A DNA stretch of 30,734 nucleotides from an uncultured Bacilli bacterium (GTDB taxonomy: Bacteria; Bacillota_I; Bacilli_A; RF39; UBA660), in NCBI GenBank assembly GCA_947623845.1, contig CANQHM010000009.1, positions 1-30,734 on the forward strand, in the 5' to 3' direction. The notes beneath the pieces were generated by a model. It was not told the DNA's origin and ran no database searches. It worked only from the letters and a program-made list of their open reading frames with translations. The position numbers and the translations under genes are program-made. Below, one piece after another: positions 29,785 through 30,734 of this stretch (positions are counted from its first letter, which is position 1; every line of letters begins with the position of its first letter).

Positions 29785-30734
29785 ATGAATGAATTACAAA
29801 CTAAAGGAGAAAAAGAATTAGAAAATAAAATGTATCTAGAAATTAAAGATTTAATTGAAAATAGTAAGAGAAAAGCGCATAGAGTAGTTAATACTATTTT
29901 GCTAGATTTATATTGGCACATTGGTGAGAATATCGTTAATAATTTACAAAAAGGTAAAGAAAAAGCTAAATATGGAGAACATGTATTGAGAAACTTATCT
30001 TTAAGATTAACAAGTACTTATGGAAAAAGCTTTTCTAAAAGAAATTTGGAACAAATGAGAAAATTTTATATTAAATTTCCAATTGCGAATTCATTGAATT
30101 CGCAATTGAGTTGGACATATTATAAAATATTAATAAGAGTCGAAGAAGAATCTAAAAGAAATTTTTATATGCAAGAATGCATCAATTCTAGATGGAGTTA
30201 CCGAGAATTAGAAAGAATGATTAAGTCTCATCTATATGAAAGGTTATTAGGTTCTAAGGATGAAAATAACAAATTATCAGTTCAAGGTAATGTTATACAT
30301 ACAAGCAAGGACTTAGTAAAAGATCCTTATGTTTTAGAATTCCTTAATTTAGGGGATAACTACAAAGAAAAAGATTTAGAAAATGAAATTCTAAATCATT
30401 TAAAAGAGTTCTTATTAGAACTAGGAAAAGGTTTTGCTTTTATTGGTAAAGAAGAAAAAATAAAGATAGATAATAATTTTTATGCTCCAGACTTAGTATT
30501 TTATAATCATATTTTAAAATGTTTTGTTATATTGGAGTTAAAAATAGGTAAAATAAGTCATAAAGATATCGGTCAAATAAATATGTATGTAAATTATTAT
30601 GATAAAAATATCAAAGAAAAAACTGATAATCCTACAATAGGTATCTTACTTGCGAAAGAGAAGAATAAAACCGTTGTTCAGTATACTATACCTAATAATA
30701 AACAAATATATACATCTAAGTATTTACTCCATTT
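29785..30734 (+). CDS. YhcG/DUF1016 family PD-(D/E)xK nuclease, 3' end cut by the window
   Basis: 316 codons are present without a stop; the family is usually about 340-380 residues, so a few dozen are missing. The N-terminal DUF1016 region shows NTILLDLYWHIGENIV, YGEHVLRNLSLRLTSTYG, RNLEQMRKFYIKFP, LSWTYYKILIRV and SRWSYRELERMI. The C-terminal nuclease domain shows YAPDLVFYN, then VILELKIGKI (D...ExK) and GQINMYVNYYD. The family lies often in restriction-modification and defence contexts, but the target is not settled. AGGAGGAT (29768-29775) fixes the start. An in-frame palindrome replaces the commonly variable stretch between FP and LSW. Confidence 0.88.
   Translation, partial: MNELQTKGEKELENKMYLEIKDLIENSKRKAHRVVNTILLDLYWHIGENIVNNLQKGKEKAKYGEHVLRNLSLRLTSTYGKSFSKRNLEQMRKFYIKFPIANSLNSQLSWTYYKILIRVEEESKRNFYMQECINSRWSYRELERMIKSHLYERLLGSKDENNKLSVQGNVIHTSKDLVKDPYVLEFLNLGDNYKEKDLENEILNHLKEFLLELGKGFAFIGKEEKIKIDNNFYAPDLVFYNHILKCFVILELKIGKISHKDIGQINMYVNYYDKNIKEKTDNPTIGILLAKEKNKTVVQYTIPNNKQIYTSKYLLH
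30080..30108. repeat. 29-bp palindrome 3, inside the YhcG coding region
   Basis: Arms CAATTGCGAATTC and GAATTCGCAATTG around ATT, in frame within the nuclease gene (encoding IANSLNSQL). The first arm shares AATTGCGA with palindrome 2 upstream. Confidence 0.75.

Noticed and set aside
1..30734. Mycoplasma-type genetic code (TGA as Trp)
   Set aside because: Trp is encoded by TGG throughout, and TGA acts as a stop, for example at 10457-10459 and at the end of the ABC ATPase gene.

Overview
The window is AT-rich (about 30% GC by eye), gene-dense and uses the standard bacterial code: TGA is a stop and TGG encodes Trp. Shine-Dalgarno sites are AGGTGA or GGAGG, promoters are TTGACA/TATAAT-like, often with an extended -10, and terminator hairpins frequently overlap the stop codon of the gene they end. 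With a lipoteichoic acid synthase-like enzyme, a MurE carrying the meso-DAP motif DNPR, a SpoIID-like protein and divergent deep-branching housekeeping proteins, this fits a walled, uncultured Bacillota of the Bacilli/RF39/Erysipelotrichia type. The taxonomic placement is inference.

Layout. 1-6996: a 9-codon edge of a minus-strand gene, then an LtaS-like sulfatase-fold enzyme with asnB, murE, and an ABC ATPase/permease pair. 7044-7211: tRNA-Gly(TCC) on the minus strand with its own promoter and terminator. 7296-10459: an SDR oxidoreductase and a divergent pair of peptidoglycan/spore-envelope-type proteins (PG-binding plus LysM; SpoIID-like plus PG-binding). 10526-11334: an orphan AbiEi-like regulator and a small XRE protein. 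14407-18145: Ku plus LigD-type ligase (NHEJ), a metallo-beta-lactamase-fold hydrolase, and a DHH phosphoesterase/ASCH pair. 18187-21693: a radical SAM protein, its DUF4130 partner and a divergent GroEL-like chaperonin in one operon. 21818-24558: two unrecognised repeat-containing paralogues and a ferritin-like helical protein. 24570-26201: gltX.

The accessory interest lies in two cassettes of similar layout, at 11104-14403 and 26276-30734. Each has a divergent XRE regulator, a membrane-anchored FGE/C-type-lectin-like protein whose last 50 residues vary at clustered sites within a fixed framework ending SFRSVLSAA (the pattern of a diversity-generating retroelement target; no reverse transcriptase or template is in the window), a similar terminator hairpin, a gaplessly alignable 70-bp block (59/70 identical), and a nuclease-like cargo gene (a CdiA_C-like putative nuclease in one, a YhcG/DUF1016 PD-(D/E)xK nuclease in the other).

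Between the CdiA_C-like gene and ligD lies the most unusual structure: three tandem 136-137-bp units on the minus strand. Each has a near-consensus promoter (TTGACA, 17-18 nt, TATAAT/TAAAAT/TACAAT), one hairpin of about 45-50 nt and a U-tract. The second and third hairpins keep an identical internal loop while the apical stem changes with compensation. I read this as an array of very small structured RNA genes. The YhcG gene has three long palindromes, two in its leader and one inside the coding region.
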